From NCBI GenBank assembly GCA_022813625.1, contig JAKLMB010000011.1:434001-498000 (forward strand): DNA of 64,000 nt, given 5' to 3'. The DNA comes from Aaosphaeria pasadenensis (lineage: Eukaryota > Ascomycota > Dothideomycetes > Pleosporales). Shown here one piece after another: positions 1-13,711 of this stretch (positions are counted from its first letter, which is position 1; each line of letters opens with the position of its first letter). The translations under genes and the position numbers were made by a program. Under the pieces are notes generated by a model. That model did no database searches and was not told the DNA's origin. It saw nothing but the letters and a program-made list of their open reading frames with translations.

Positions 1-1485
1 AAAAAGGATCTCGCCGTCAAGAACAAGGATGGAAACCAATACGAGGGATGGTGTTGGCCCGGCTCTTCCATGTGGATCGACTGCTTCAACCCTGCTGCTA
101 TCACCTGGTGGAAAACTCTTTTCAAGTATGACAGTTTCAAGGGCACTCTCTCAAACACTTTCATCTGGAACGACATGAACGAGCCCTCCGTTTTCAACGG
201 TCCAGAGACTACCATGCCCAAGGACAACGTACACTTTGGAGGCTGGGAACATCGCGATGTCCACAACATCAACGGCATGACCTTCCACAATGCCACTTAC
301 CAGGCTCTCCTAGAGCGTAAGAAGGGTGAAGTTCGCCGTCCTTTCGCACTGACCCGTTCGTTCTACTCCGGTAGCCAACGTGTTGGAGCGATGTGGACTG
401 GGGACAACCTCGCGGAGTGGTCTCATCTCGAGGCATCGCTTCCCATGGTCTTGAACCAGGGTATCTCTGGCTTCCCCTTCGCTGGTGCAGATGTTGGAGG
501 TTTCTTCGGCAACCCAAGCAAGGAGCTCCTGACTCGCTGGTACCAGGCTGGTATCTACTACCCCTTCTTCCGAGGCCACGCCCACATTGACACGCGCCGC
601 CGTGAACCATACATTGCTGGTTCTCCCTACACTGAGATCATGACCCAAGCTCTGCGTCTCCGTTACCAGCTCCTTCCTGCCTGGTACACCGCCTTCCACG
701 AGGCCGCCACGACGGGCGCGCCCATCATCCGTCCCAACTACTGGGTCCATCCCGAAGATGAAGCCGGCTTCGCTATTGACGACCAGCTCTACGTCGGATC
801 CACCGGTCTCCTCGCCAAGCCCGTCACGAAAGAAGGCGCTGACAGCGTTTCTGTCTACCTCGCAGACTCCCAGCCCTACTACGACTACTTCGACTTCACG
901 ACCTACCAAGGCGCCGGCCACCACCACACCGTGCCCGCGCCCCTCGAGAAGATCCCCCTCCTCATGCAGGGCGGGCACGTCATCCCGCGCCGCGACCGCC
1001 CCCGCCGCTCCTCCGGCCTCATGAAGTTCGACCCCTTCACTCTCGTCGTGGTCCTCGACAGCGCCGGCAACGCAAACGGCACGCTCTACCTCGACGACGG
1101 CGAGACCTTCGAGTACGAGCAAGGCGCCTTCATCCACCGCCGCTTCTCCTTCTCCGCCAAGCACGCCTCCCTCACCTCCACCAACCTCGGCGGCCGCGCA
1201 ACCACCAAGACGGACAAGTACCTCAAGACCATGGCGCACGTGCGCGTCGAGAAAGTCGTCGTCGTCGGCGCGCCCGCGGCTTGGCAGCATAAGACCTCCG
1301 TCACGGTGATGGAGGAGGGCGCCAAGGAGTCCGCCCGCAGGAAACAGGTCGACTTCGAGTTCTTCCCCGCCGACGGGAAGAAGGCGGCCTGGGCTGTCGT
1401 CCGGGACCCCAGGGTCGCGATTGGGAAGGGCTGGAAGATCGATTTCTCGGATAAGAGCGGCGGCGACCACGGTCACCAGCATTAA
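1..1485 (+). CDS. Glucosidase II alpha subunit (GH31), 3' part
   Basis: This is the C-terminal 494 residues of the catalytic subunit of ER glucosidase II, which trims the two inner alpha-1,3-linked glucoses from N-glycans in the calnexin cycle. The frame is open from base 1, so the true start and signal peptide lie outside the window. The GH31 signature WNDMNEPSVF is present, with its nucleophile Asp at bases 172-174. The second conserved block, MWTGDNLAEW, carries the presumed acid/base Asp. It is followed by GFPFAGADVGGFFGNP and FRGHAHIDTRRREPY, which are typical of the ER enzyme rather than of lysosomal or secreted alpha-glucosidases. The C-terminal beta-sandwich region (YLDDGETFEYEQG) is intact and the stop is TAA. 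No intron is seen in this part. The last 250 codons are markedly richer in C-ending codons than the catalytic part. Identity is secure; only the 5' end is missing. Confidence 0.95.
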   Translation, partial: KKDLAVKNKDGNQYEGWCWPGSSMWIDCFNPAAITWWKTLFKYDSFKGTLSNTFIWNDMNEPSVFNGPETTMPKDNVHFGGWEHRDVHNINGMTFHNATYQALLERKKGEVRRPFALTRSFYSGSQRVGAMWTGDNLAEWSHLEASLPMVLNQGISGFPFAGADVGGFFGNPSKELLTRWYQAGIYYPFFRGHAHIDTRRREPYIAGSPYTEIMTQALRLRYQLLPAWYTAFHEAATTGAPIIRPNYWVHPEDEAGFAIDDQLYVGSTGLLAKPVTKEGADSVSVYLADSQPYYDYFDFTTYQGAGHHHTVPAPLEKIPLLMQGGHVIPRRDRPRRSSGLMKFDPFTLVVVLDSAGNANGTLYLDDGETFEYEQGAFIHRRFSFSAKHASLTSTNLGGRATTKTDKYLKTMAHVRVEKVVVVGAPAAWQHKTSVTVMEEGAKESARRKQVDFEFFPADGKKAAWAVVRDPRVAIGKGWKIDFSDKSGGDHGHQH

Positions 1486-2062
1486 GTCTCTGTGGGGGTG
1501 CGATGTGTGTAGTTTTGTTGTTTTGCCAAAATATCCAGTCGAAAGTCATAAGTAAATCAGATGTATAAGAAAAGCGTCGTTGAAAGTTAGCGTTTGTGTA
1601 GTCGTACTCGGCGTGACGGCATCAGTAGTACGAATAGAGAAATCATATATCATTTAAGATAGTTACCTAAAGAATCGACTTTGGCTAAATCTTCACATTC
1701 ATCACTCATTCATTCAACCGCTTCGATATGTTAAATGATGTTTTACATTGACTAATTTCTTTCTCTCTCTATTGGATACTCTTGATAAACTCACTCACTC
1801 GCTTGGTGAATACACACTCTCTATCTCCCTCCCTCCCTCCCTTCCGTCTTTCTCACTCAACGCACGAACAAACAGCCTAGTGTGGCATTCGCAGTACAAA
1901 AACAACCTCAGTTAAAAAGAACAAACAAGCAAACAAGCAAACACCCGCCCTTTCCATCCCCCATCTTTCCTTCCCAGGGATACCCATATCCCACCCATGA
2001 AAACGCCACAGCTAAAACCAACCCCAACAAACAATAAACACAAACTGAAAAAGGGTGTGGGC
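1486..2062. other. Convergent 3' spacer between glucosidase II and TRA1
   Basis: The two flanking genes end toward each other here. I see only 3' UTR-like sequence: AT-rich stretches, a CTCC run near 1827-1842 and a short AAACAAGC repeat near 1921-1942. No gene is supported. Confidence 0.7.
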
Positions 2063-5000
2063 CTACAAATAAGGCATCCACAGCGGATCACACGCCGCCA
2101 ACTTCATCGGCGCGACCGCCTGGGCGACCAAATCAACCACCGTCTGGTTGGCTGGGATATTGCTGCTACTCGGCAGCGTGCCGATCGCCATCGCGCGCTT
2201 GGTGACCTGGTCGCTGCTCGTCTGGACGGTCTCGCGGAGGGTGTCGGGCGAGAGCGGGCGGTGCTGCGATGTGAACCAGTGGTTCGTTTCGTCGCGCATG
2301 AAGATGGCGAGCAGCATTTCGAGTTCGCCGTCGGGCTCGATGAGGCAGCGGGCGACGGTCATGACGGAGGCGGCGAAGATGCCTTCGACGTGGATGGGGC
2401 CCATGAGGGCTTGGAGGTTGGGGGTGAGGCGGAAGGGAACGGGTTCGTTGTTGTGGAGGATGGGCTTGCCGACTGCCATGGAGGGGATGAGCTCGGAGCC
2501 CCAGACGCGGCCGGAAGAGCGCGAGATGCTGAGTTTGTGGGGGTACCGCGTGTTCATGTGCATGATGTAGGTCATGAGGGTGAGGGTCGCGAGTTGGTAG
2601 CTGAAAGTGCGGCGGAAGAGCCAGTAGTCGGAGTAGTTGGGGTATGTGGAGCGGAAGTAGTCGAGGAGGATGGTCTGCGGTACGTATTTCTCCTGGACGG
2701 CGGAGAAGGTCTCGAGGCGGATGCTGTTGGCATGCTCTGTGTTCTTCTGTAGATTCATATTAGCATCAATCACATCTCTATCAAATCGCGTCTTGTCGAG
2801 ACTTACTGGCTGCAGAGCCCTCAGCTTCTCAATGCTGAACAGAATCGGTTCGTCCTTATTCAAACCACTCTGGCGGCAGTGATCCTCGTAGATACCTTGC
2901 ATGCTGATGTACGACGCGTCGTCCTGCACCATGCGGACGCTCGGCGTGATCGGCACCATGAGCGGGAGATGGAACTGGATGTTCCTCCTGCGGCTCTCCT
3001 TCCTCTTAGAAAGGATACCATTGAATATCCTGAACAATTGCAGTATCCTCTCCTCACGTCTCGAGCTCCTTGCTGCGGGGAACTGGATAGCGAACGGATG
3101 TACACTTCCATCATGACCCCGAATCCTGAGGCGGCGATGGCATATTCCAATACCGCGCACTAGCTCGACGTCAGGCAAGAACCGCTCGATGCGAACGAAG
3201 TCCGAATTCTTGTCACGATGCTGGAGGTACTGACCCGGCACCTCAACATCATCAAACTTGAGGAAGCGGAACTCATTGAGCTGGTGAGTGTACGACTCCA
3301 ATGGAACAACAAGCTTCCGCTTGTCGAGGCGCTCTTCGAATCGGTTGCGCCAGATCCGCAGTTTCTGGATGTACTGGAACATGGTTGGCTTGTGCTGGAC
3401 GAAGTCGTTCTCGAAGGCCTTGCGGATATGGGTTGGCAGGACGGATTCCGCGAAGCGAGTAATGTTGGCTTCTGTCGACGCTGGGAGGCGAACCTCCTGG
3501 GCGTAGAGACTCGGCTGGCGACCGACGTAGGACAGACCATCGTTCAGCAGGGCTACGATGAGTCGGTAGGCATCCTCGTCGGGGGGACACTTGAAGTTCT
3601 TCTGTATCTGGTCGAGCATCGTTTCCATGGACAGCGCAAGCAGAGGGAATGCGGTCTTGAGGATCGCAGAGATCTCCTCGACGTGATCCCAAGGCTTCTT
3701 GACTGTGGGTGCAGGTGGCGCATTATCGACGCCGGGCTGTGGCGTTCCTTGCTGGCCTTCTTGCTTGACGACCGGGCCATTAGCCGCGGGCTTGTTCTCA
3801 CCACTGGCAGATGTTGGTCGATTGCCGCTTGCAGACGAGCCAGGTCGCTCTGGAGAGCCCTGCTTCGGTGCAGGCGAGCCCTGTTGTCCCTGCTGCTGCT
3901 GTTGTTGCTTCCTAGCCGCCTCCGCCTTCTTCTCCTTCAACTCGTGATTCTTCTTGAGCACAATCATATCCTCCCTCGTGGTTCGCAGATGGCAGTACAG
4001 CGCCTGAGGATACGTCTTAGCCAACTTGCCGAGAATGTTCCTGGCGATGGGCGCCTCGGGTCTCGACAAGCTGTTGAGCAGCTGTGGGATGTACGTGATC
4101 CAGTACCACGCCGGCGTATCCCCCTTGAACTCCTCAAACTTCTCCGCGAGACGACGGTCCTTGTCCAAGCTGAGCAACCACAGCACGCGGCCGAGCAATT
4201 TCCTGGACTTAGCATTCTTGAACTGGCTCGCGGCTTCGAGATAGCAGCTAAGCGCCGCCTCCGCCTTCTCCAAATTCGTCGGTTCCTCCTTGAAAAGCAT
4301 ATCGTTGTATCGTCCCCACTCAGCCCAGGCCTTGGGCAACTTGATGTCGAAGAACAGCGCGGTGCCAAAGGCGTCGTTGGCCTCGTTCTTCTGGCCCAAT
4401 TTGGCGAGGAACATGCCCTTGAGTGTATAGAACTCGGCCTTCTGCTGCGCGCCGAAGTAGTTGAGGTTGGTATTGTTGATAACGTCCAACCCGCTATTCA
4501 GCTCGAGTTTGTTCTGGTAGTGGCACTTGGCCTGCTCTCTGAGCTTGAGGAACGCCTCCTGGATCTCGATGTTGGGCAGCGTGTAGATCCTGCCCAATTG
4601 CTGGATGCACACGTCGGGGAGGGTGTGTTTGCGGGCGACGTGGGCGAAGCGATTGATGATCCATGCGGTCTCGTGGTATCCTCGGTACGCGAAAGAGTTG
4701 CCGCTAGCATTGTTCTGGTTCGGCGGCAGGAGGTGGAGATACACATCGTTAATCAGACGGAAGATGTGCTGTCGCCAGGTGACGAGGTCCTGCCAGGCAT
4801 TGATGTCGTCCCAGAAGTTCGGCAGACGGTCGCGCCATGTACTGAGTAGCAGCTTGAGCTCTTGGGACTTGTGGTCGAGGTTGGCTTGCGTGGTCTGCGC
4901 GAGGCTCTGGCAGATGACGCTAGCGTCGTGGAGCTCGACGAGCTGCTGGAAATGCTGCAGCAGAGGAATGTGCGCGTTGGTGATTCGCGGCGGCAATTGA

Positions 5001-8000
5001 TGCCACTTGCGAATCGTCAACTGAATGGACTCGTCGCACAGCCGGTGGAACTCAGGCTGCGTCTCCATCTTCGCATGCAGCTTCAGCAACGACATGAAGG
5101 TCTGGAAGAACACGCGTCTAGGCGTGGGTGCATCGCTGACAGCCTTGATCATCGAGTCCAGCTGCTCGCGCTGCTCGGTATTGTGCCATGCGTCGATGTT
5201 CCGCCATGTTGCTTCCAAGAACAGATCGTTGAAGTTCTCGTGCTTCGCGAAATCTCCGAGGATGTCCCACTGCTGCAACTTCTGAGCACACTGCACCCAG
5301 TGATCCTCCCAGAGCATGTATTCGCCGGATGAGAATGGCAACACGGAGGTACGTGCTTTGATCTGTGCCGCCTCGTACATCTGCTGTGCCTTGTCCCAGA
5401 TTCCTGTCTGCTCGTACGACAACGCAGCATTGCTTTCTATGAACTGCGACCGTCTACGCCACGTTCCATAGAAGAGGTCATCTTCGCCGAGGTTGACGTA
5501 AACCTCCAACAAGGCATCCAAATGAGACTCTCTAACCTTCTCGGTATCGACAATCGGAGTGATGGCAGAATCTTCCAAATACACTGCAGTAGTGTACCAC
5601 GCACTGTATGTCCGGCCGAGGAACTTCATGATATGCGGCGGGAACCTTACCCGCGGGACGCAATGCACGATGGCCTCCAGCATGGTGGAAATGCAGTTCG
5701 GTCGCTTGTCCATCTGCCTGGTGTGGTAGTCCTTCGTGAGAAGCACGACCATCGCCTTCTCGAGATCGACCTGGTCGTCCTTTGACAAAGCAGTCCAAGC
5801 CAAAGGCAGGAAGTTGACCCAGATATTGTGTGCGAGATTGGTGTCGGTGTGCTGGAGATGGCCGAGCGGCTCGAAGATGTCGCGGACCTTGACGTCGCCG
5901 AGCTGATTGACGAATCGACGGTGGTTGGCGATCATGTTCTCGAGCGCGTCGTCAACCATGACATCCCCGATACGAGAGTCCTTGGAGTACGTTCCGAACA
6001 CAGCGCTGGCTTGAAGTAATTTGAAGTCCTCGGAATGCAGCTGCGCAGTCGTGTTCATCTCGATGGATCCAAACATCAAATGTATGACCTGGCTGAGCCA
6101 GTAGCTTTCCCCTAGCGTATCCCAATTCTGCGACGCGAGCACATAGCTCAGGCGGCTGGATGCAGTTCGGCTCAAGCTCTTATCGAAGATGGTGATGTAG
6201 CGGTTGCGCATCTCGACATCCTGAGCCCTCGTTCCGATCAGGAAGGCGTGCTCCATTCGCACCGTGAGCTCAGAGCGCGTGATCTTGGGATCCTCGTAGA
6301 TGCGGATAACAAGATCGAGGAACCTAGTAAGCAGCGACGAATCTTGCCGGCTCTCAAACAGTAACATTTTACTGAGCACAGCAGTCTTCTCCTTGAGCGT
6401 CGGCACGGGCTCGGTGGAGTGGAAGATCCATTGCTCGACGAGGTCAAGTACCTTCAAGCACACGGCATTGTTCTGAGACCGCTCAACAAGTGATGCCAGG
6501 ACGCTCAAGTACGGACGCCTGTTCTCTCCAAGCTCGTTCATTCGCGCAGCAAGGATGTCGATAACCTTGAGGATGAGGTCATTCTGAATCTCAGTCTCCT
6601 TTGTATCGGCCGGTGGGTTGGCGCCGTCCTGTCGCATACCAGGGGGCCCACCAGGCTGACCCGGCATGCCACTGTTCGAAGCGAGATGATCCTTAGCCAT
6701 CTTTCCCTGGAAAGCCTTCATGATCTGAGGGATATGCTGATCGATTTCCTCGGGGCGTTTCTGACACAATGTCCACAGGATGTTGATCGCGGAGATATAT
6801 GAACCGTTCGAAAGTGCCTCGGTGGCCACGGCACCCAAGAAATTGATCGTCTCGGTTGATGGTGATTCCTCGACATTACCCTCCTCGTCAGTAACGGGCT
6901 CGGGCATGACGTCCAACAGCCGCTTAAGCGTAGGCTGAAGCGTGTTCTTCCCATCTTCCGTCTCATCGATTGCATGAAGACTAGCCTGGACGTCCGCATT
7001 CTCAGAACGAATGGGCTTGTCGAGAATCTTTTCGAACTGCGAAATGCGCTGCAACACCCATTCGTCAGGCTTGACATTGATGATGACCTTGACAATCTGG
7101 AGAGTATTGATCATGCGGACGTTAAACGGCTCCGCCTTCTCATCCTGCTTCAACTCAGCCATGAGGATCTCCTCGATCTTCTTGGTGAGCATGATGTCGA
7201 GGTCCAGATCGCTCCAGAGACGTGGCGAGAGGAGATCGTGCAGAAGTTGAACAGCCTTCTTGCAGATCTCTGCAGGGTGCGTCGGCGCCTGGACGGCGAC
7301 GGCAGCATCCTTGGGCTTGGGCGTAGCGACGGGGTACTTCTCAGGGAGGTACGCGATGAACTGGATGAGATATTTGATCAGGACCGTGCGAACGTTTGGC
7401 GATGCGACGAATCCCCTAGGTTGAGTAGTAGCCGGCACCGGTGTTCCATCGGCCTTGCGCTTAGTGGCCGAAGGCGATAACGATGCTCGTTCCGACGCAC
7501 CACCAGCCTCGCTTGCAGTCCTCTCTTCCCAAGTTCTGATCAGGCTGATCAAGTTGAGAGCCAATTTCTTCGCCTCGGTCGACGGGTTCGGCGGCTGCGC
7601 GATCTTCTGAAGAGCCGTGATGATGATTGCGGAAAGCTGCTCGCGGGCCTCGTAGAACAGATCTGGATGGCGGACGAGGAAATTGAAAATGCTCATCAGC
7701 TGCTGGAGGTTCGAGCTCTCTTCAGAGAGAATCTTGCGCGGGATCTGTGCCCACCTAGGAACAGCCTTGGGGTTTGAGTCGTTGCCGATCCGCTTCTTAA
7801 GGACGGGCGCCATGAGCTCGAGGGCTTGCATCACTAGCGACCGACCTTCGTTTTGATGTGCCTTCAACAGAGCCTGATAGACTTGAATCGCGATCTTAAC
7901 GGGAGTGTCGAACACTGCGATGAAGAAGGCAATAAGCACATATGCTGCGTACTTATTGATGATATCTTCGAGCTTGATATAGTTCCACGCAAACTTGATG

Positions 8001-11000
8001 ACATCTTTGCGCGCTTCCTGCATCATCCCAGAGTGATACTTGAGCAGCAATGAGGTGAGCTGCAGCAATTCCATCCTGGAGTGGTCGACACCGAGCTGTG
8101 CGGTCTCCTCGGAAGTGTCCGTCAGCGATTGAGGCATCCACAGCCGCTTGTGCATGGTATCCGTCATGGCGCGGTCCATGAGCTTGGTGCCCCTGTTGAT
8201 TCCGAACAAGCTGTCCCAATTACGCTTGATGTCCATGGCGAAGATGGGATTGACAATGTTCCTGAAAATGAACGTCTTCGTCCGCTGTGTCGTATTGCGC
8301 GAAGTGTAAAGATCGATACACTTGTTGACGAGCGTCTTCCAGCGATCCACAGACTCGTTGCTCACGATCTCTTCATAGATGTAGTCAAACAGGCGCGTGG
8401 AAGGCTTCAACTCCTCAGCAGTAACAGCGTCAATGAGCTCGAAGAAGAAATCAAGTCGGTCCGGTCCGTGAGTCATGTATGTCGTGAACACAGACATGAC
8501 TTGATCTCCAGCCTGTTCAGTTGCGAGACGGAGCTCCGGATCGATCGTGTTCAGGCGAAGCTTGCTTTCCAGCGACTTCGCAGCCTGAAGAAGAGCCTTA
8601 CGAACGTTCTCGTGAGACAGAAGCCACTTGTTGGACGAGTCGAACTTCGTCATGGCATAGGCGATGTGGATAGCATTAAGCTGAGCCTGGCAGACCTCTT
8701 TGTCGGTACCCTCAAATTCGAAAGACGATAGGAACTTGGGAACATCGTCCATGACCTGCTGTCGAAGTGGACCACTGGCCTCGCGCTCGAGCAGCTGTGC
8801 GAAGAAACGACCCTGCGTCTGGTCTTTCAGCGTCGGCGAGAAATAGTCCCATGTTTCCTTTGGATAGATGCAAAGATACTTGATGAGTGGGTCCCGAAAT
8901 GGACTGTAATGCGTCCTCCTAAGCGCAGTCTCGAGCTCAATGACCTTCTCGATGAGTTGCGCGAGGAAGGTAGCCGCCGCTGGGGGCAGAAGATGGAAAA
9001 CGTTGAAGATGCCCGTCACGATCTTCATCTTCGGGTTCTGTTCCACCATGGTGAAAGATATCTTCTGCAGACTCGGCCCATCGGCGATCTGCTTCATGTG
9101 GTCCAACAAACGGCTACCAATCTCCACCTTAAAGTAATTCGTAAGTAGCTTAAGGAGGCGGGCGAGACCGTCAAGATTCTCGACGGAGAGTTTGCGAGGA
9201 TCCTGGAGGTTGACGAGAATGGGACGCAGACCGCTCTGCAGCACATCCTTGGGGAGCTTGTTCGTAGCTGAAATCACACCTGACAGGCCGAGGTTCGCGG
9301 CCTCGATGACTTCTGGCGATTTGGAATAGAGACACTTGAAGAAGACGGCGATGATACGGAGGAAGGTCTGATTAGGTGGTGTAGTACTGAACTCGGGGAA
9401 ACTCTGCGCAGTTGAAAGGAGACGAATGCATGCAACGCGCAGGTTGACGATGTGATCCGCGTTGCGCTGCTCGAAAGGCTTACTGGCAAGACCCTCATCC
9501 TCTGCATCTGCTAGCGCCAGGGACTCCATAAGTAACCTGGTCAGCTGCTCATTGAACTCGAGAATATTATTCTTGAGCTTTAGACAGAATGTGATGGCAT
9601 CGATGTACGCGATCTGGATGCCAAATGGCAGAGCACGCAGAGGCTTGGTCCAAATGGGCATCACGAGTCTATCCTTGACCGGCAGGATGAGCTCGTGGAC
9701 GCCGAGACCAGTCACATCGGAAAGGATGTGGAAAGCCTTCTGCGTTGCGCTTCGCACGTTCTTGTTCATGTGGGATAGGTCGCCGACGAGCTGTCCGCAC
9801 AACCTCAGAGTGATGCTATTTGGCTTCTCGAATTCCACCTTGGAAGTTGGCTTGTGGCAGCGCTTGATCAACTCCTCCAATAAGCCTTCGGCCTGAATTC
9901 GTGTCTTAGAGTCGAGATCGATTGGCATATCCTTCATGACGAACGTCAACGCACGAATAAGCTCGAACTGGCGATTGATCATCCACTGATTACTCAGGCT
10001 GAGTTTCTTAGTCATGATCTCGATACCTCGCGTTCCTCCAGACTTCATGAACCAATCTTCGCCGTGGCAGTTGTGGCAGAACACCCGGGCGAGTTCATCG
10101 AAGAATGGGAACTTGTCCAGCTTTTCTTTGGACCCGAAGATCGTCTCCGCGGTATCGCGCATCGTCAGCACTGCTTGTTCAGCTGCTTCTCGAACGGCAA
10201 CATGGTCGGAAGCGAGAGACTCTCCGATTGCCTCAGAGAAGATGTCGCTCTCGATATGCACAGGGCCTTCTCCCGAGTTCACATCGAACGGCTTCGCCTT
10301 GTGCTTAAGGATGGCAAGATGCGTGCCGACCTCCAGTAGCATGAAATGCCTGGCGAGATTCGTGACCAGCGCCTCGGCATCTGCCTTCAATTCTGGAACG
10401 GATACCGCGAATATGCATGCTTTGAGGAGCTTCTTGAGAGTTTCTTGCTCGACTCCCTGCTTCACTATTGACTTTTCGCGCTCGGAGATGGCGAGAATGT
10501 CGGCGCCAACGTCGTACTTCCTAGCGACCATATCATCAGCCTGCAGGCGCACGAGCTGCGCGAAATCGTCGGGCAGGCTGTCGAAGCCTACCAGCAACTT
10601 TGTGTGAGAAACGATGAGACGGAACGCCTGTTGCTTGTGGAACGGATCGGACTTCTTCGCGGCAGGCAGCTTGGGCACCTCGTGCAATTTGAGAATTGCA
10701 GTGTCGACACCAATATCGATGGGGAATGCTCGGTCTTTCGATGATCCGATGAGGCGAATATCGATGGATGAGCGGTCGTCGGCGAATTTCTTGTACTCCA
10801 GCTCTGGTGGTCCAGTAATAAACTTACGATTACGTCCACCGAGCTTTCCGAGAATGCGCATCGTCGTGTGTGCGTGGAAATGGCTGTATGGGTTAGGCTT
10901 AAGATGTTCCCACAGAGCAGCCATGAGCTCGTCGATCACGGGCGCCATGATAGGGTCGAGATAATCCGCGGTGAGGTTATCAACACAAAGCTCGAGCGTC

Positions 11001-13711
11001 CGCAGCCCCTGGCCAACGAGTTCCGATCCAGCTCTCAATGCGACAACGAGAGGCCTCATAAGATAGCTCAAGTGAGGCAGGAGATTACTAAGTCGTGCAG
11101 GCACCGTGAGAGACAGCTCAACGAAGAGGTCCCTTTCAGCTGGCTTGCGTGCTGTGATGAGCAAGTTGTTCAGCACATCGAGGAGCATCTCAAGAAGAGG
11201 CAAGATCTCCTTGTAGAGGTGTTCGAAGCGTCCTCCACCGATGCTTCGGAACAATGATCGTAAGAGTAGGAAGTAGTTCATGGGTTCCTCGGCCGTGGTC
11301 GATAGTTGGATGGATTTGGTGATGATCTTGCTAACGTGCGGTAATAGCACCTGCTCATTGTGTGATGAGAAAAGGGTGACGGCCATGAAGGACAATTTGA
11401 ATAGCCGGAGGAGAATAGAAGACTTCTTGACATCTGCAGTGCCCACCTCTTCTATGCGGTCCATGAGGAACTGGAGCAGCATTCCGGCGAAGCTAGGTGA
11501 CGTCGCTTCGCTGGCGAGCAAGAACTGGGGAACGTGGAGTAACGCCGGATGATCGAACATCATGTCATACAAGTGTGGAATCTCCGACGAGAAGACTTCG
11601 TGGAAGGTGGCCGGGTCGATGTGATGGAAAACCGTTGCGAAAGCCTCCAGTAAATCTTTCTCCTCCTTGCCGCTGTTCATCATGTGCTGGTTGGCCATCA
11701 GGTCGCCAGGGGATAGTCCTTGAGTCTCTGATGGTTTATCAGTTCCATAGTAGCGGAAGACCTTTGCGCCCTCCCGGAAAAGCTTGATGAGTACTTCGAC
11801 CTCCTCGGCATTGTAGCCAAACGAGACTTCATGCCAGTTGGCCGAAGCATTGGCGACATCGATTTCCTCCTTCATCTTCGCCGGATTGCACGCCCTGAGC
11901 TGGTAGAACAGATTCTTCAGTCCGTGGAGTAGATTCTTGAACAAAAACTTGTTGTCGGCAATCGGATCTGAGCTTCGGTCACGAGGATTCGAAGTCTTGA
12001 TTGGTGTTGCGCTGAAAATATCAATGTCGTCCCAGTCCGGAGGGTGGTCCTTGTCCGGCATGTGGTTCTCGGGCACCATGTCGATCGAGGGTTGATTGTA
12101 CTGCTGCGAAAGCTTGACTGCGTTGTGATAACCGCGGTTCATCGCTCCGAACTTGTCACCGATCGCATTCAGGATCATGATCAGGAAGTATCGCGCATCT
12201 TCCTTGGGCTCGAGCTTCGCTATGCATTCCGCCATGTTGAGGAGTAACTTCGCGCTCATCGTTTGGAAACTCGTCCCTGGGAAAGCGTCGTGGAGGTTCT
12301 TCGTGTACACTTCGATCGTCCGCCGTATCTGTTCTTTGGATAGGGAGTCTCGCAGGTGGTGGATCAAGTCAGCAAGCATGCTGTACGCCAGCGGTCGCAT
12401 CGTCTCGTAGACAGTCAATCCATCGCCGATCAGCGTCCGCTCGTCCAGGAGTTCGTCGATCTTGGTGAGGAAGATCTTGCGGAAGTTGAAATTGATGATG
12501 TGCCTTATGGCGACCAGGAGCTCCTTGCGCGTGCCGGATTTCTCCCGCGGGCAGTCCTTGAGAAGGCGCACTACGATGCCTGGCAGTGTCAGAAGAAAGT
12601 CACTTAGCTGTTGCGCATACACCCTAAGCAAGTACGCCAGGAATGACATCGTCTTGACCTGGGCTGTGATGAAGTCGCCGAACGCCGCACGGTTCCGAAT
12701 CTCTTTGCTGACTCCTGTGAAGATCTTCCCCTGTGCTGCCGCTTCCTGATGTGCCTTCTCTTGCGGTTTCGCCTGGAGCATCAGAACATTCTTAATCAAC
12801 GGTACGAAGAGCTTCACGTTCCGATTCACGCAGTTCCTGTAGGCCTGGAACAGGGATACCACTATTATCGGACACTCCGCCAGAACCTTAAACGACTGCA
12901 TTCCCTTCAACAGCATGCGCGCCTGCTGCTGTTCCGAACCCATCTCTCCGGAGCTCGTCGAGGCGGTAGCAGGCGATCCGGGCCGCGGCGATTGCGAATA
13001 CTGGTGGTGACTCGGTGTAGAAGGAATGCCCTGGATCGCGGGGGCGGGAGCAGGATTGTCGAACGTATCTTGGACGGCCTGTTCCATGGTCTCGAACATT
13101 TCCTGGATGAGCTCGAGGAAGGGCTGCACGCGCTCCGCGAGCACTTTCGTCTGATGTCGCTGGAAATCCATAATCGTCTTCATGCAAAGCACGGCGTTGT
13201 CCTCGTTTTCAATCTTGACCAACAGCATCAACTTGTCCACGATCTTCAGGGCGTGGGGTTCGACCGCTTCGGCGGGGTTCATGGGTAGGCGATGCAGGAT
13301 CTCGAATATGCAATTCCGTATCCGCTGTTCGAGACGTCAGGGCCAATTCCTCCAGCGTCCAGCCTGGTGTGGGGAGGAAAGGTACTCACCTGCTCCGGAG
13401 AGGTTGATATGAAAACGGGGGGTCCATCGAGGATCTTAAGAAATACTGGGACGAGGTGGTTTAGAAAGCTTGCGTAATGCTGTGGTGTGCAGAAACTCTC
13501 GATGTTATCCCGTATGTCGATGGCTTGTGTGCCTTTTGCTCGAAGATCTACAATGTCGAGTCAAGAATTAGCCCTGGGATGCTCACAACTGGTATATTGA
13601 ACCAGTTTCTGTTTTTCTAATGGAATAATATGGCGGATAGGGATGCGCCGCACCTGAACTCGGATCGTCGAGCTTGGAGGCCATGGCCTCAAAATTGTGA
13701 TGCGCCGCCAT
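2063..13711 (-). CDS. TRA1: Tra1, SAGA/NuA4 activator-binding pseudokinase
   Basis: This is the very large scaffold subunit shared by the SAGA and NuA4 histone acetyltransferase complexes, which receives transcription activators in the nucleus. I model three exons on the minus strand: 13711-13654, 13547-13390 and 13324-2063, giving about 3825 residues, the usual size for the family. Both introns have GT-AG ends, and the joined N-terminus reads through family-typical blocks (RDNIESFC, FLNHLVPVFLKILDGPPVF, NCIFEILHRLP). HEAT/TPR repeats fill most of the protein and the FAT region lies at about 2650-3190. A Gln/Ser/Pro-rich linker with a run of six Gln is near 3200-3270, the PI3K-like domain at about 3450-3780, and the FATC tail ends DPLWMPYL. 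Where active PIKKs have the catalytic loop and DFG, this protein has HMNTRYPHKL and no DFG. That matches the known lack of kinase activity in Tra1/TRRAP. The long open frames on the opposite strand are shadows. Confidence 0.95.

Noticed and set aside
310..1482. 390-codon minus-strand frame over glucosidase II
   Set aside because: Antisense shadow caused by C-ending codons in the GH31 gene; composition is Gly/Val/Glu/Arg-rich with no domain.
3218..4849. 543-codon plus-strand frame inside TRA1
   Set aside because: Antisense to a highly conserved coding exon; Leu/Arg/Glu-rich without features.
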